The position numbers and the translations under genes are program-made. The notes under the pieces are model-generated. The model was given only the letters and a program-made list of their open reading frames with translations, made no database searches and was not told where the DNA came from. This document shows, in pieces, positions 55,387 to 64,000 of a stretch of DNA of 64,000 nucleotides. Position 1 is the first letter of the stretch; every line of letters starts with the position of its first letter. Origin of the DNA: Oscarella lobularis (taxonomy: Eukaryota; Porifera; Homoscleromorpha; Homosclerophorida; Oscarellidae); NCBI RefSeq assembly GCF_947507565.1, contig NC_089188.1, positions 2,046,001-2,110,000 of the forward strand, written 5' to 3'.

Positions 55387-56449
55387 ATGAGAAATCCTGG
55401 CGTGGAACTCGATTTGGCGTGGGTTGAAGCAAGCCGCGTCAATTTGCCGGCGACGGAACGTCGCGCGGCGCAACACAAAGCGCGACGATCGATAAAAAAA
55501 GAGTGGCAGGCCGCCTGGCTGCTTCGCGCCGTCTCCTGCATCGACCTGACGACTCTGAGCGGAGACGACACGCCCTGCAACGTGCATAGACTATGCCACA
55601 AAGCCTGCACGCCAGTCCGCCAGGATCTAACAGAAGCGTTAGGTAAAAAGCTGATAGTAGATTAGTGTAATAAATAATGAGCCTGTGCGCAATCCTTTTA
55701 GGCGTTGCTGATAAGGGAATAACTGTTGGGGCGGTGTGCGTGTATCCTGAACGAGTCCCAGATGCCGTGAAAGCTCTAAAGACTTTGGGTCAACACTCCC
55801 ACGTTCCCATTGCATCGGTTGCCGCCGGATTTCCCGCCGGTCAAACGCCGCTCGCTCAACGAGTCGAGGAAATCAAGCGCGCCGTCGCATACGGTGCCGA
55901 AGAAATCGACATAGTGATCAATCGCACGCTCGTTCTCACCGGCAATTGGGAGTCGTTGTACGACGAAGTGAAAGCGTTTCGCGACGCCTGCGGCGACGCT
56001 CATCTCAAAACGATTCTCGGCACGGGCGAATTGGGGACGCTGACGAATGTCTACAAGGCGAGCTTAGTGGCCATGATGGCCGGATCCGACGTCATAAAAA
56101 CGTCGACGGGGAAAGAGTCGGTCAATGCAACGTTTCCCGTTGCAATCGTCATGTTGCGAGCGATAAGGGATTATTACGAGCGAACCGGATACAAGGTAAG
56201 CAACAAAAGATATATAACTAAATAATCTATTCAATTCTTTAGGTTGGTTTCAAACCGGCTGGGGGTATACGCAGTGCCAAAGATGCTCTGAGCTGGTTGG
56301 CACTGATGAAAGAGGAGCTTGGGGATGAGTGGACCATGCCTAGTTTGTTTCGACTCGGTGCAAGCTCGCTATTGGGGGATATCGAACGGCAGCTCTATCA
56401 TCACGTCACGGGGAGGTATGCTGCCCAACATCAGTTGCCAATGACGTAA
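55387..56449 (+). CDS. DERA: Deoxyribose-phosphate aldolase
   Basis: Three exons (55387-55642, 55702-56195 and 56243-56449) encode 318 residues, the same length as the human enzyme. The TIM-barrel aldolase motifs are clear: GAVCVYPERV, ASVAAGFPAGQT, EEIDIVINRTL, the Schiff-base lysine in SDVIKTSTGKE and the phosphate-binding VGFKPAGGIRS. The enzyme cleaves 2-deoxyribose-5-phosphate to glyceraldehyde-3-phosphate and acetaldehyde in cytosolic deoxynucleoside catabolism. The N terminus MRNPGVELDLAWVEASRVNL matches the family start. The last residues, H-Q-L-P-M-T, end at 56449. It is convergent with the first SDR gene. Confidence 0.95.
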
Positions 56450-56630
56450 AGAACTGATAGTGTGCCATTTTTTGGTTATGTGTATCTGTGTGTGTATGTA
56501 TGGCTTGAATTTTTGGCTACCTGTATTGTGCATGAAAAGGCGCCAGGAAACGCGAGTTGGGGTTCTGAAATCACTTCCCAAAGTGTCTTACACCGGTTCT
56601 GCGCTTTCCGAGGCATTTGCTTGGTTTGTC

Positions 56631-58035
56631 TTAGTTTTTTCTGCTCTGAAATCCAGGCTTCTTTTCCACTATACCCATCTCAATAAGACTGTACGCTGCA
56701 TCGATGATGGAGTCCCGAATAGATGAGGGTTTGATTCCAAGATCTTCAACCATCTGGCAAAAAAAATTACTGTCAGCCTCAAAAATTGAAGACGCACTCT
56801 CTGATTGTTAAAGTCGAATTTCTTTCCCAATCCTGGATACACGTACTCCAGAGACGAATCAAACAATTTGGCCATCCAAATAATGAAGTTCGGAAAAGTC
56901 AGTTGAGGAATGCGATAGCCTAAAGATAAACGTGGAGTAAATTGGAAAAAATATTCCCGTAAATACCTTGAGATTCAAATTCGTCTTTTAGAAACGCAGC
57001 AATTTCCCTCGCCCACAAACTCTCATTGAAGACAATGACCCGCTTCCCTAACATAATTAATTTAAAAATTTAAAAATTTAAAAATTTAAAGAAACAACTC
57101 ACCGCAGACCTTTTCACTTGTCATGGCAGCAAGATGAGCTGCAGCGACGTCTCGAACATCAACTAGAGGCATAGCGACATTCGGAAGTCCTGGATAGTCT
57201 CTCTTGAGCATAAAACGAACAATCTGCAGCAGTAGAGAATAAATGCTAAAGAAACACTAATTGATTTGATGGGTTACCTCATGAGAATTGGAAGGTTTTG
57301 GCAGCAGCAAAGGTCCAATCACAACGCTTGGATTTATTACAACCAAATCAAATTTTCGCTCACTTTCTAAAGCCAAACGCCACTTAGAGACTAAACTTTT
57401 TCTGAAGAAAACGCCCAGTACCTTTAACAAAATCCCAGGCTCTTCGCTCGGCCAACGTCTTGCTTTTATCATAGGCCGAAACGTTGAATTTTTCAAAGTC
57501 AGTCCAATCATCTTCGGTATACACCTTGTCAGCTGATCCAGAAACACCGCCTAGACAAAATAAAAGTCATCTATACACAGACCCAAAATATATTCCTTAC
57601 TCGATATCGAAGTCGTCGAACCGGTCAAGATGAGTCGCTTCACAGTCGACTCGTCGTCGTTGCAGGCGTCCAAGACGTGCTGCACTCCGTCGACGGCTGG
57701 ACGAATGAGTTCCTCCTCGTTTCGCGGCAGTTTCAAGGGAAAAGGCGAGGCGACGTGAAAAACGTACGCGCAGCCTTCGACGGCTCTGAAACGAGCTCAA
57801 AATTAAGCATAAGGTAATCGATCGTTTGTTCGTACTCTTTCCATCCGTCTTTTGATTGCAGATCGACGGCGACGAGCTCCAAATCGGGAAAAAGAGCCCT
57901 CAGCGACGCGACTTTCGACGAGTCGTTGACATCGCGCACCGTTCCTCGTATTTTGTACTTGCGTTCAGCATTGAGAGCCGAAATGATGTGCGTAGCGATG
58001 AATCCCGCAGCGCCCGTTACGAGTACACTTTCCAT
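56631..58035 (-). CDS. Extended SDR, dihydroflavonol-4-reductase-like (copy 1 of 4)
   Basis: A minus-strand gene of about eight exons beginning MESVLVTGAAGFIATHI (Rossmann GxxGxxA) at 58035. Next come RGTVRDVND (NADP-binding Arg), VFHVASPFPLKLPRN, a Ser-rich active-site strand LILTGSTTSIS, the catalytic Y-x-x-x-K in SAYDKSKTLAE, VVINPSVVIGPLL and PLVDVRDVAAAHLAAM. The end is the conserved helix SIIDAAYSLIEMGIVEKKPG and stop at 56631. Members reduce aldehydes or ketones (dihydroflavonol, cinnamoyl-CoA and methylglyoxal reductase-like) with NADPH; the substrate here is unknown. It is the most divergent of the four tandem copies and is divergent from the DOK-like gene. Confidence 0.88.
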
Positions 58036-58189
58036 TCGTCGTCTGTCCCGTATCATCACGAGACTTTCGTCTCGTAAATAAACTACGGGCACGAATCGCT
58101 CTTTCGATGGCCGAAGCTTTGTCGACAAACAGGGTCTTGCTCAAAAAAGGCAATCTGCAGAAATCTTCGGGGGTAAGAAAAGAATCGCT
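58036..58189. promoter_or_regulatory. Divergent promoter region, SDR copy 1 / DOK-like gene
   Basis: About 150 bases between the SDR start and the provisional DOK-like start. The latter is uncertain, so the limits are approximate. Confidence 0.3.
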
Positions 58190-59190
58190 TTGTTCATCGC
58201 TGGCGTAGGAGATAGAAATGGGATCCCTTCGCGTAGACTACGTATCGCTTCATTTCTACAATGTGTAATCTGGACTCTTCCCCTAACGCGTAGTAGGAGT
58301 CGATGGTTTGGCTTACCTAGTAATCGCTTCCGTGACACCGAGGAAGAATTTCGAGAACTTCTCTCAGTTCCGCTTGCTCTCCTCTCACAGGGCCGGCACC
58401 GAAGTTTCCACTTCAATTATCGCATCTTCGAATTCGAAGCTGTCGCAGCACCTAACGGCCTCATAGCCAGTAAGAAAGAAAACTGTTTACTGCACCTAAT
58501 TAATGTAATTGCTGTATAAATCGAACGTCTTATTTGCCTTGTCTTCGTCTCAGATAGTTTTCATCTGACCTACTACGACGGCAGGACAAAAAAAGGCGAA
58601 ATCAGCTTGGACGGACTCACGGAGAAAAGCATTCACGTTCTCAATCGCGATGATCCGGAACGAGAGAAGCACGGCCGCGTCATGAAATATATGCCTCACC
58701 TTTTCACCATCGAATCGATGACGGATAAGAGAAAGCCGCGAATGTATTACTTGGCGGCGGAATCCAAGGAGGAGATGATTGAATGGGTTGCCAAGCTAAA
58801 AGAAGGTCTTTCGAGAGGTAAGAAAACCGTGTTTTAGAGAGTGCTTACTTATTTTGGGGAGTACAGGGAAACAATACGCTGTCAAAACCGATAAGAAAGA
58901 AGGCACGTATCTCGCCCAGTTCAATAGCAATCTTCTCGCACTCACGGAAGTTGCAAACGATGCCATAGCGATCAGTTGGCCTTTGAAAGACATCAAGCAG
59001 TTCAGTCTTTACAAGACTGAAATCTGGTTCAAGCACGCGGCCAATCCGCTCGGCCTCGCAGGCCGAGGGACAGTCAAGCAGATAAACAACGTTTATTTGA
59101 CGGTCGACGAAGCGTGGACGGGCCCGCGATTGTGCGAAAGGATGAAGAAAGAGTTGGAGGTTATTCTTCGAAAGCCGCTGATCGAGCGAA
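58190..59190 (+). CDS. DOK/IRS-like adaptor: PH domain and PTB domain, cut by an assembly gap
   Basis: Exons about 58190-58469, 58554-58817 and 58867 onward join in phase 1. The second exon is the core and C-terminal helix of a PH domain (SFHLTYYDGRTKKGEISLDG ... KEEMIEWVAKLKEGLSRG). The third matches an IRS-type PTB domain (GTYLAQFNSNLLALTEV, ISWPLKDIKQFSLYKTEIWF, RLCERMKKELEVIL). PH followed by PTB is the DOK/IRS arrangement: membrane-recruited adaptors that bind NPxY phosphotyrosines of receptor kinases. The gene runs into the run of N at 59191. Its C-terminal tyrosine-rich tail, if present, is not in the sequence. The N-terminal exon and start are provisional. Confidence 0.7.
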
Positions 59191-59390
59191 NNNNNNNNNN
59201 NNNNNNNNNNNNNNNNNNNNNNNNNNNNNNNNNNNNNNNNNNNNNNNNNNNNNNNNNNNNNNNNNNNNNNNNNNNNNNNNNNNNNNNNNNNNNNNNNNNN
59301 NNNNNNNNNNNNNNNNNNNNNNNNNNNNNNNNNNNNNNNNNNNNNNNNNNNNNNNNNNNNNNNNNNNNNNNNNNNNNNNNNNNNNNNNNN
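59191..59390. other. Assembly gap (200 N)
   Basis: Exactly 200 N, probably a scaffold spacer of arbitrary length. It hides the 3' end of the DOK-like gene, and the true distance across it is unknown. Confidence 0.98.
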
Positions 59391-59545
59391 TTCCTATCTT
59401 TTTCATGTAGCAACAGGCGCCTTTTATAGATTCTTGAGATGTGTATAGAAACGCTTTGCGTTTACTTTTGCATGATCTTTTTTTCTCAGTACAATGCAGA
59501 CGCGAAACATGATTCGACTTCAGCGAAACAGAAGGGTTCGGGTCT

Positions 59546-61235
59546 CTACTCTTCTTTCTTTTCCTCTTCTCCCCCGCCCTCCGGCGTCTCCCCTTGCCCC
59601 TCATCTGCGGGCTTATCCCCTTCTTCCTCATCTACCGGCTTATCCCCTTGTCCCTCATCTACCGGCTTATCATCCCCTTGCATTTCTTCTGCCGGCTTCT
59701 CTCCTTTTCCCTCTTCCGCTGGCTTTTCTCCTTGTCCCTCTTCTGCCGCTATCTCACCTTCGTTGTCCTTCTTGGCTTCCGCAGTATTGTTTGGTTCCTT
59801 TCCTCCTCCTGGTTCCTTGAAACCCACCATCCTTGGAACAAACTGATTTATAATGAGACTGTACGCCGTCTCTATGACACTCTCTTTGAATCCAACGAAC
59901 TCCACGCCAAGCTCTTTCACCTGCAGCGAGAAAACCATCAGACTGTGTGACGCGAATGTACATTTAAGATTCCTTGCCTGGGAATTGTCATATTTCATGC
60001 AGGATCCCAGATAGGAGTAGAAAAGCTTTGCCTTCTCGTCAAACAGCTTGCCAATCCACAACGTTATCTTCCACATTTTGCTCACAGGAACACGATAACC
60101 TTAATTAAAAAAATTAATTTATTAATAAAGTATAAAAACGCAGAGTATCTTCTGTTGCCTTGGTGATTGAATTCATCGGCAAGAACGCGTGCTAGGTCCC
60201 TCAACGGTATCGTGTCAGAGACCAAGATATAGCGCTGACCTTTAGTAGTGAAATGTCAAATGGGTTCACATAACTTATGGTCATAGAAACCTGGGGTTCC
60301 TCCTGTCATTGCTGCAATGTGAGCCTTAGCCACATCACGTACATCCACATAGGGCATATTGATATCGGGAACGGATGTCACTTGGCGTTTTAGAAACGTC
60401 ACAACAAGCTGAAAAAAAACCAATTCAATGAATAATTATTGATTTTTAACAAACGCACTCCGTGTGACGTGGAGACTTTTGGAGTGATGAGCGGGCCATA
60501 AATAGCCCCCGGATGAATGGTAATCAGCTGAAATTTCTTATCATCTATACATAGAAAATGATTTTTATTTTCATATTCAAATTTTGCAAAACTCCCCTTC
60601 TAATTCCGCAACAAATTTCCGTGCTTCCTTCTCAGCGAGCGTTTTGCTCGCTTCGTACGTGGGACATCGCGGAGACTCCGGATCCGTCCAGTCTTCCGGC
60701 GTGTAAACGTGATCGCGTGGCTTTCCCACATTTCCGGCAATACCGCCTCGACGAAAATAATGACGTCACATTTCGTACATAGGTATATCGCGCTCTCTCA
60801 CTTGATATAGCAGCAATCGAACTCGTCATAACGACGCGTTTCACGCCAGCCTCGACGCACGCGCCGAGAACGCGCCTCGTTCCGTCGACGGCGGGTCGAA
60901 TCAATTCTTGGGGATCGCGAGGACTGTCGAAAGGAAAAGGCGACGCGATGTGGTGAACGTACTTGCACCCGGCGACGGCTCTAGAAAAACGCTCGCGTTC
61001 CATTGAATTCGATTGCCGGTACCCACTCTTTCCAGCCGTCGTCTTTGCTAAGATCGGCGGGGAAGAGCTCGAGATCGGGGAAGGCTTCCCGAAGCGGTTT
61101 CGTCGACGATTCGTTGTTCACGTCTCGAACCGTTCCGCGAACGCGGTATTTCTTTTCGGCGAGCAAGCCGGCGACGACGTGAGTGGCCACGAAGCCCGAA
61201 GCACCGGTAACGAGAACGATAGGGAGCTCCGACAT
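59546..61235 (-). CDS. Extended SDR, dihydroflavonol-4-reductase-like, with acidic repeat tail (copy 2 of 4)
   Basis: Starts MSELPIVLVTGASGFVATHV at 61235, and the exons follow the same plan as copies 1 and 3. Catalytic residues are present: GASGFVATH for cofactor, TSSIAAISS for the Ser strand and RCPTYEASKTLAEK for YxxxK. The family part ends with SVIETAYSLIINQFVPRMVG. It is then extended by about 80 residues of Glu/Gly/Lys/Pro-rich repeats (E-E-G-Q-G-E-K-P-A and variants) to the stop at 59546. Copies 1, 3 and 4 lack this tail. Substrate unknown. An upstream in-frame ATG at 61298 is possible but would add an unconserved leader. Confidence 0.85.
59560..59770 (-). repeat. Coding E-G-Q-G-D/E-K-P repeats in the SDR copy 2 tail
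   Basis: About eight in-frame units of 24-30 bases encoding E-E/D-G-Q-G-E/D-K-P-A/V-D/E. They are readable on the plus strand as CCCCTTGTCCCTCATCTAC-like repeats, and keep other frames open. Confidence 0.8.
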
Positions 61236-61552
61236 TTTGCGCACGTGAAGCTCTTTGATATCGAACCCGACGACGTCATCCCTGTTTTCGATTTTCAAAC
61301 GAAAAATTATGCGCTGTAGTTTGAAATACGCATTTTTCCAAATGCTAGTTGAAATGCTAACCGTAAGTCAATCGCCTCTTTCGAAGTAAAGGTTTTTTCA
61401 AAGGGACGTCACAATGCAGAGCGTGACCGAATATTATTTTGGTTATGCTGAAACAAGCAGAAGAGCCAAAAGAAAAAGGGAGAAGGAAAAACAGAATGAG
61501 AGCCTCCCTCAATCTACTGCGGTGGTCGATCGGCTGCTCATTATTTATTCAT

Positions 61553-63011
61553 TCATCTTTGTCTTGGTCCTCTCCTTTGAAACCCGCCATCTTCGGAACA
61601 ATTTCATGTTCAATGAGACTGTACGCCGTCTCCATGAGGCTCTTTTTCAATCCAATGAGCTCAACACCAAGCTCTTTCACCTGCAGCGAGAAAATTAATT
61701 AATTAACCATCAGACTGTGTGGCGCGAAATATAGATTCCTTGCCTGGGAATTATCAAATTTCAAATGGGATCTCAGAAATGCGTATAAAAGCTCAGCCTT
61801 CTTGTCAAACAGCTTGACGATGATCCACAACGTTATCTTCCACATTTTGGACACAGGAACACGGTAACCTTAAATTAATTAATTGTATAAAAAAACGCAA
61901 AAATATCTTCTGTTGCCTTGGGGATTGAATTTGTCTGCGAGAATGTGTGCTATGTCTCTCAACGGTTTTGTGTCGGTGTACAAGATATAGCGCTGACCTT
62001 TCAAAGAAGAATTCACATGATTTACTTATGGGAGTATGGTTATAGAAACCTGGAGTTCCTCCCGTCATTGCTGCAACGTGCGCCTTAGCCACATCGCGTA
62101 CATCAACAAAGGGGATACCGATATCGGGAACGGATGACGCTTGGCGTTTTAGCAACATGAGAATAAACTGAAAAAATAATTCAATCAGCTATTGATTTTT
62201 TTAGACAAACCCACTCCATGTGACGCGGACACTTTCGGTAGAATGAGCGGGCCAAAAACAACCGCCGGATGAATGGTAATTAGCTCAAATTTCTTATCAC
62301 CTATACACAGAAAATGATTTTTATAGTCGCATTCAAATTTCGCCAAACTCCCCTTCCAATTTCTCAACAAATTCCCGAATCGCCTTCTCGGCGTACGTCT
62401 TGCTTGCTTCATATGGACGGCATCGCGGAGACTCCGGATCCGTCCAGTCGTCCGGCGTGTAAACGTAATCACGTGGCTTCCCCTCATTTCCGGCCAAACC
62501 GCCTCGAAAATGACGTCCCATTCTGTAGTAGACTATACGTCTAGTGAGCTCACTTGATATAGCAGCAAAAGAACTCGTCAAAACGACGCGTTTCACCGTG
62601 CCAGCCTCGACGCACGCTTGGAGAACGCGTTTCGATCCGTCGACGGCGGGCCGAATCAATTCTTGGGGATCGCGAGGAAGGTCGAGAGTACATGGCGACG
62701 CGACGTGGTGAACGTACGTGCATCCGGCGACGGCTCTATACAATCAAAAAACGCTCGTACGTGTCCCATCGATTGCTGGTATATCCGGAACCCGGTACCT
62801 ACTCTTTCCAGCCTTCATCTTTGTTAAGATCGGCGGAGAAGAGCTCGAGATCGGGAAAGGCCTCCCGAAGCGGTTTCGTCGACGATTCGTTGTTCACGTC
62901 TCGAACCGTTCCGCGAACGCGGTATTTCTTTTCGGCGAGCAAGCCCGCGACGACGTGAGTGGCTATGAATCCCGAAGCGCCGGTGACGAGAACGAGAGGG
63001 AGCTGCGACAT
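61553..63011 (-). CDS. Extended SDR, dihydroflavonol-4-reductase-like (copy 3 of 4)
   Basis: Starts MSQLPLVLVTGASGFIATHV at 63011 and ends MAGFKGEDQDKDE at 61553. Visible motifs are GASGFIATH, RGTVRDVNNESS, YVHHVASPCTLDLPRD, VVLTSSFAAIS, RPYEASKTYAEK (YxxxK), ITIHPAVVFGPLIL, IPFVDVRDVAKAHVAAM and the C-terminal helix LMETAYSLIEHEIVPKMAGF. Its first exon is nearly identical to that of copy 2, which implies a recent duplication or gene conversion. The exon order and short introns match the other copies. NADPH-dependent reductase of unknown substrate. Confidence 0.88.
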
Positions 63012-63125
63012 CTTGCGGATCGAGGGCGTCTTTGTTCCGGCTTTTACCCGGAATGCGTCAGGATGCGTCAGAGCCTTCTTTTACATAGGATGCGTCATAC
63101 CGAGTCATTAATTATCTGCAATTGC

Positions 63126-64000
63126 CTAGTCCTTGTTCTCTCGACCCTTGAAGCCTGCCATCTTTGGGACAACCTGATGTTCAATAAGGCTGTATGCTGT
63201 GTCGATGGCGCTCTCTTTTGCTGTTGTAGGCTCGACGCCCAAATCTTCTTTTGTCTGCATCAAAAAATTAGAGCAAGATGTCAGATATATTCAAAAACAT
63301 TGCCTGAGAATTTTCGTATTTCACATAACTTCTTATCCACGAGTAGGCCATCTTCACTCTAGAGTCGACCAGCTGGGCAAACCACAATGTCGTCTTCCAC
63401 ATATTTCGCAAAGGAACACGATAGCCTGATAATCCCATTAGTTAAATTTATCTAGAACGCAAAATATATTGCCTTGGGGGTTGAATTCATCAGCAAGAAT
63501 GCGTGCAAAGGCCCTCATCGAGAGAGTATCAGTCCACAAAATATACCGCTCACCTTCAATAGAAAACATGTATCTCTCTCTTAGAGTCCTTATTACAAAA
63601 GTCACCTGAGACTCCTTTTGTCATTGCGGCGACGTGAGCCTTACTCACGTCTCGGACGTCAGTAAACGGAATCATGAGATCAGGAACAGACGGAAATTCA
63701 CTTTTCATTAAAACAGCAAGAAGCTAGGAAGGAACAAAAATTTTTAGAACTAATTCTGTTAATTAATTAAATTAATCTTTTAGTCGCACCCCAAGCGACG
63801 TGGAGGGCTCAAAAATTATTGGTCCAAAAACGCCAGCCGGATGAATAGTGACAAACTCAAATTTTTTTTCACCTGCAAACTATTTTTAATTAAATCGCCA
63901 ATTAACATCGAAAAGAAACTTGCCTTCCAACTTCTCGACAAACTCCCGAGCCATTTTCTCCGCATACGTCTTGCCCGCTTCGTACGGGGGACATCGCGAC
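63126..64000 (-). CDS. Extended SDR, dihydroflavonol-4-reductase-like (copy 4 of 4, 5' part beyond the window)
   Basis: The minus-strand gene enters from the right edge within the exon that carries the active site. RCPPYEAGKTYAEKMA is visible at the edge, with YxxxK kept and the Ser before Lys changed to Gly. Then come ITIHPAGVFGPIIFEPS-like residues, a DLMIPFTDVRDVSKAHVAAM segment near 63620-63690, and the terminal helix SAIDTAYSLIEHQVVPKMAG ending GRENKD at 63126. The cofactor-binding N terminus lies outside the window. Confidence 0.85.

Noticed and set aside
1-64000. CRISPR arrays, bacterial operons or riboswitches
   Set aside because: The sequence is intron-bearing animal DNA; no array of evenly spaced identical repeats with unique spacers is present.

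Overview
The window is animal nuclear DNA. Nearly every gene is broken by spliceosomal GT-AG introns, and many of the introns I could place are only about 50-65 nt. The genes are metazoan or holozoan: discs-large MAGUK, SH3-DH-PH RhoGEF, TIA-1, PARL, LAMTOR4, COG3, POLD3, filamin repeats and a DOK-like PH/PTB protein. Genes for motile or primary cilia (IQCG/DRC9, DZIP1) are also present. The short introns, very short intergenic gaps and early-animal repertoire suggest a compact non-bilaterian genome. A homoscleromorph sponge is my best guess, but this is inference and no marker in the window proves it.

Layout. 1-7 kb: a membrane-anchored orphan, then three tandem genes for secreted sushi (CCP) proteins built from phase-1 exons; the last two end in acidic Ser/Asp-rich tails. 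7-15 kb: an Asef/collybistin-type RhoGEF, PARL (minus strand) and POLD3 (plus strand). 15-22 kb: an ankyrin-Roc-COR-Death protein (minus) back to back with a TIA-1-like RNA-binding protein (plus), then LAMTOR4 (minus) back to back with a small membrane orphan. 23-31 kb: DLG and COG3. 31-44 kb: a large repeat-rich coiled-coil protein with a C-terminal membrane anchor, IQCG, an orphan helical protein (minus) and DZIP1. 44-51 kb: a thioredoxin-fold ER protein without CxxC, convergent with an intronless filamin-repeat gene.

51-55 kb is the only clearly repeat-rich stretch: an exon-like gene fragment, an element-like segment with a TATA-like box and tandem hairpins, a small orphan gene and a 5'-truncated LINE with a restriction-like endonuclease. 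55-64 kb holds DERA, four tandem extended-SDR (dihydroflavonol reductase-like) genes on the minus strand, a DOK-like gene on the plus strand and a 200-base assembly gap.

No operon logic applies. The recurring architecture is divergent pairs sharing 100-190 bp and convergent pairs whose stops lie 50-250 bp apart. Where exon boundaries are given, they were chosen by hand from GT/AG sites, phase consistency and family similarity. They are models, not transcript evidence.
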